Shown here one piece after another: positions 61,161 to 64,000 of a stretch of 64,000 nucleotides of DNA (the stretch's first letter is position 1; each line of letters starts with the position of its first letter). The DNA lies in contig KB294182.1 of NCBI GenBank assembly GCA_000328365.1, positions 14,267 through 78,266 of the forward strand. The letters run 5' to 3'. The DNA comes from Capitella teleta. Lineage: Eukaryota > Annelida > Polychaeta > Capitellidae. Below the pieces are notes generated by a model. That model saw nothing but the letters and a program-made list of their open reading frames with translations, searched no databases and was not told where the DNA came from. Made by a program: the position numbers and the translations under genes.

Positions 61161-63231
61161 TCATGAAGGTAGCTTGAAGAAAACTCCTAGGATGCTTTGG
61201 CAATTATCCGAATGATCAAACTCTAGAGGCTTCTTGTCTTTATCCTTGTTGCGATCTCGGATGTCGTACCAGTCATTCAACACTTGGTAGTATTCAAGAT
61301 TTTTATCGCTGTTCCCAACAGCACTATACAAGCGTAAAAGACCACGATAATCATATTCCAATCCGCTGTAGCCGGGACCAAATAGTTTGCGACCTGTAAA
61401 ACAATAATAATCAATAAATAATAAATATTATTTTTGCATTGCAAAAAATCCACCAAAGGGCTCTAAATCGTAAAAGAAATCCCCCACAAATTAAAGGGGT
61501 ACAACTCGTAGCATTGCTCACCGATAGCTATGGATCGCAGATAGAGTTTTTCCGCATCGCCGTACTTCTCCATATCATAGTTGTAGAGAGAAGCAAGATG
61601 TCCGATTGACAAAGCCACTTCGTAATCATCTGGACCAAGCAGTTTCTCTTTCACAGCAATTGCTTTCAAATGCATCGTCTCTGCCAACTGCAAATTGAAT
61701 AATTTTGTGGAATAAGATACAAAGATAGGATGACGATTTGGTTGAGGTTCTGAGAGTTGAGTTATATTGAATACCTCAAACTTCCCCATGGATTGATACA
61801 GCCGTCCAAGATTGCCATAATGCTTTGCCGTCTGAACATTGTTCTCTCCGAATGCTTTCTGGGCGAGCGAAAGAGAAGTGAGGTGCAGATCCTGGGCCTC
61901 AGACAACAAGCGCTTGCTGGCTTCATCTGGACTGTCGATGGCTATCTCCTCAAGAATCAAAGCTATGCAAGAAAAATGGAATACAATGCTTCAGTAATTG
62001 AATCAAGACTACCTTTGACACGCTTGGAAGAAGCTAAGAGCAGATGATCCTCAGGGAGAATGCAAGTGATGATTTCAATAGCCCTCTCTGCATGTTCACT
62101 GCAAACACAAGATAAATCGAGACAAAAGACTAACACATAAATGACATACAGAGCATGTTGGAATTCTCCAGAGCTGTATTCAAAGACATAAGAGCTGTAG
62201 GCCAGGTCTTCGTGGGCTATGGCTACATGCAGGTTATTCTGACCAAAGACAGCCGTGCGGATGTCAAGGGCTGCTTGGTACACTTGCACAGCCTGACAGA
62301 CAGCATCCACGTTAAGCAGGTAAAAGCCGTAATCAAGTAATGCATCAGCGTAGATGTGATGCCGGCCACCAAAGTGATCCCTGAGGAGACAATATTCGAA
62401 TCCCAAGTTCAAGTTGCACTCTTTCTTTACCTAGCGCACTGCACGGCAAATTTGATCAACAATTCTGCTCTTTGAAACTCACGTTTCACAACACACGCTT
62501 TCGCGCATTGCCTGAAGACGTCGACGATGACCTGGAAAGGCAAAATGACGATCACGGATGAATACGGAGTGCGACTTACACGAGGAGGGAGTGAGGGGTT
62601 AATCTCATTCAGAGCCGTGCAGCACGCTCGATACGCCTGCGGATTCAAACGCCAACATCTAAGCGATCAACATGCGATGACTGACCATGTCATATTGGCT
62701 TTTAGCGAACAGCAGAGCGCAGTACTCAGAGAGGAGAGTGGCTCGGTTGACTTTGTGACCTTGATTCGTCAGTTCTTGAACATATTCCTGCGCCTCCACC
62801 CACGACTTCTCAGCGTCCCCGTACTGGCAGTTGGCGTTCCGCACGTGCAGCAGTCTGAAAAAATTCATTAAATGACAATTGAGAAATCTGAATCATTCAA
62901 CAAGCACCTGACACAGCATTCGAGGGCATGGAGCAGGGCTTGAGTGGAGCTAGCTTGCTTACACAACTGCAGACACGCTTTGAGTACAACCTCTGCATCA
63001 GGAAACCAGCCTGCATCACTGAGAAAGCCACCTATAAAAAAAAACAACATAGCAGTGAACAGGGGTCAGGTGTCAGTTATACCAAGATTGAATCCTAGCT
63101 GAATCGCTTGTTGAATGCGTTTTGTGCAGCTAGAGGCGTGCACTGTGCAGCAGTGTTGGCTGTACGCTGTTGCCAGGTGGAATGAGACCCTGTGCTTCAT
63201 GAGGGCTTGGAAACAGTGGTGCAACAGGTTT
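61161..63231 (-). CDS. APPBP2: Amyloid protein-binding protein 2 (APPBP2), 5' end outside window
   Basis: TPR protein; in mammals the substrate receptor of a CUL2 ubiquitin ligase, and it binds APP's basolateral signal. Exons: 63083-63231, 62908-63031, 62686-62854, 62580-62636, 62431-62531, 62150-62380, 62013-62098, 61775-61962, 61522-61687, 61161-61393. Order of conserved blocks: NLLHHCFQAL, GFLSDAGWFPDAE, ECCVRLLHVRN, CALLFAKSQYD, KACVVKREFQRAELLIK, YADALLDYGFYLLNVD, HEDLAYSSYVFEYSSGEF, ILPEDHLLLASSKRVKALIL, VQTAKHYGNLGRLYQSMGKF, SIGHLASLYNYDMEKYGDAE and GYSGLEYDYRGLLRLYS. The first exon here corresponds to about residue 75-80 of the human protein, so the N-terminal cullin-box region lies beyond 64000 or in an exon not seen. 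One intron is only 49 bp (62637-62685). The last ~30 residues differ from the vertebrate C-terminus. Confidence 0.93.
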
Positions 63232-64000
63232 CTAGGGAAAGAAACCACATTGTGAGGCATAACATTAATTATTAAGCCCTGATAAACGATACCAGTCTAA
63301 ATTCAATTATTCATATAATATTGCAAAAAAGGTCTCTTCGGTTATCACTTATCAAGCAAATATTAGTACAGTAAAATCTTGATATGTCAAACTCCCATAA
63401 CTCGAAGCCATTTCGAATCCCCTAGTCCTTCCCTATACCCATACAATGAATTTTGTGATGATATGTCGAACAACCAAAACTCGAAAAGCTCTTTAACTCG
63501 AACTCATTTTCCGTCTCCGCTGGTAACTTTAGGTATCTTTATGTTGAAGTTAACTTAAATACTGGTATGCAAAATTTTCATGCATAGTTGAATGCTAAAG
63601 AAACTTTGCCTGTGATTGGATGCAGCTGTCTCAACTAATTTCTCGACTCGGAGCATCTAATTAGCGCCATTCACACTTTTCTCGAAGTTGACAGCAAGCG
63701 GTTCTAGGAGTAACTCCCGATTCCTATTCATGTTTAAAATAGGTGTCAAAACAAAGATTCAGAGCCTCATTCAATACGTTCCTTTGAGGTCGGCATTATT
63801 TAGAGACATGCAACGATTACAGAAATCTACAAAGCGTTTGTGATCTTTTTAAATCGGCAATATCAGAGAAAATATGATAGGCACTAAAGACTTCAAAGGG
63901 GCTGGATAATTGGTATATTAATGAGCGGGGTATGAGGGGGCAGTATTAGGTCATCATTTTGTCTCTGCAATTACTCTAGTCATCGTGGCTACAATGAGAA
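63232..64000. other. APPBP2 upstream intron or flank, with pogo/Tigger-like sequence
   Basis: No exon found. From about 63368, CAGTAAAATCTTGATATGTC and repeated ACTCGAA motifs resemble the end of pogo/Tigger-type elements (CAGTAAAACCTCGATATxTC). The other end was not located. Confidence 0.4.

Overview
The window is metazoan nuclear DNA. It holds six multi-exon genes with GT-AG introns, many of them only 49-60 bp, set in AT-rich DNA full of small DNA transposons, LINE scraps and microsatellites. A nicotinic-receptor-like subunit, a Domino-type remodeller and very short introns suggest a compact early-branching or marine invertebrate genome. A homoscleromorph-like sponge or another non-bilaterian is my guess, but the sequence does not settle it.

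Layout. 1-2.4 kb: (TA)n and unassigned DNA. 2.7-5.9 kb (-): a nicotinic acetylcholine receptor alpha-type subunit lacking a visible signal-peptide exon. 6-21 kb: gene-poor, with several terminal-inverted-repeat elements and a 50-N gap. 21.3-24.4 kb (-): TMX2, with a hAT-type element in intron 1. 24.9-26.0 kb: a SINE-like piece and a MITE. 26.2-26.9 kb (+): DNAJC24/DPH4. 27.8-46.8 kb (-): one large SWI/SNF-family gene, domino-like (SRCAP/EP400). 47-56 kb: nested transposons, a broken Ty3/Gypsy fossil and AT-rich DNA. 56.2-59.8 kb (+): NOC4L, crossed by a 50-N gap. 61.2-63.2 kb (-): APPBP2, whose N-terminal exons lie beyond the window.

The centrepiece is the domino-like gene. I could trace 22 introns with every phase consistent, giving two predicted proteins that share 2015 residues. 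One splices into a SANT domain and Q-rich tail of EP400/DOM-A type (about 3037 aa). The other reads through the same donor into a 590-residue tail and its own poly(A) signal (DOM-B-like, about 2575 aa). The ATPase half is closest to SRCAP, while the SANT half is closest to EP400, so this looks like the unsplit ancestral gene.

Three introns of the same gene carry amplified modules with the marks of small nucleolar RNAs, all on the host strand: eight C/D-box-like copies (34195-35811), two H/ACA-like copies (36490-37043) and five H/ACA-like copies (41084-42302). In each intron the last copy ends 71-76 nt before the 3' splice site, and the homology between copies stops at the predicted RNA ends. 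A fourth intron holds a similar duplicated but non-canonical module. I propose that this gene is a multi-snoRNA host. The remodeller products and the rRNA-biogenesis factor NOC4L would both fit a growth-related regulation, but that link is inference.
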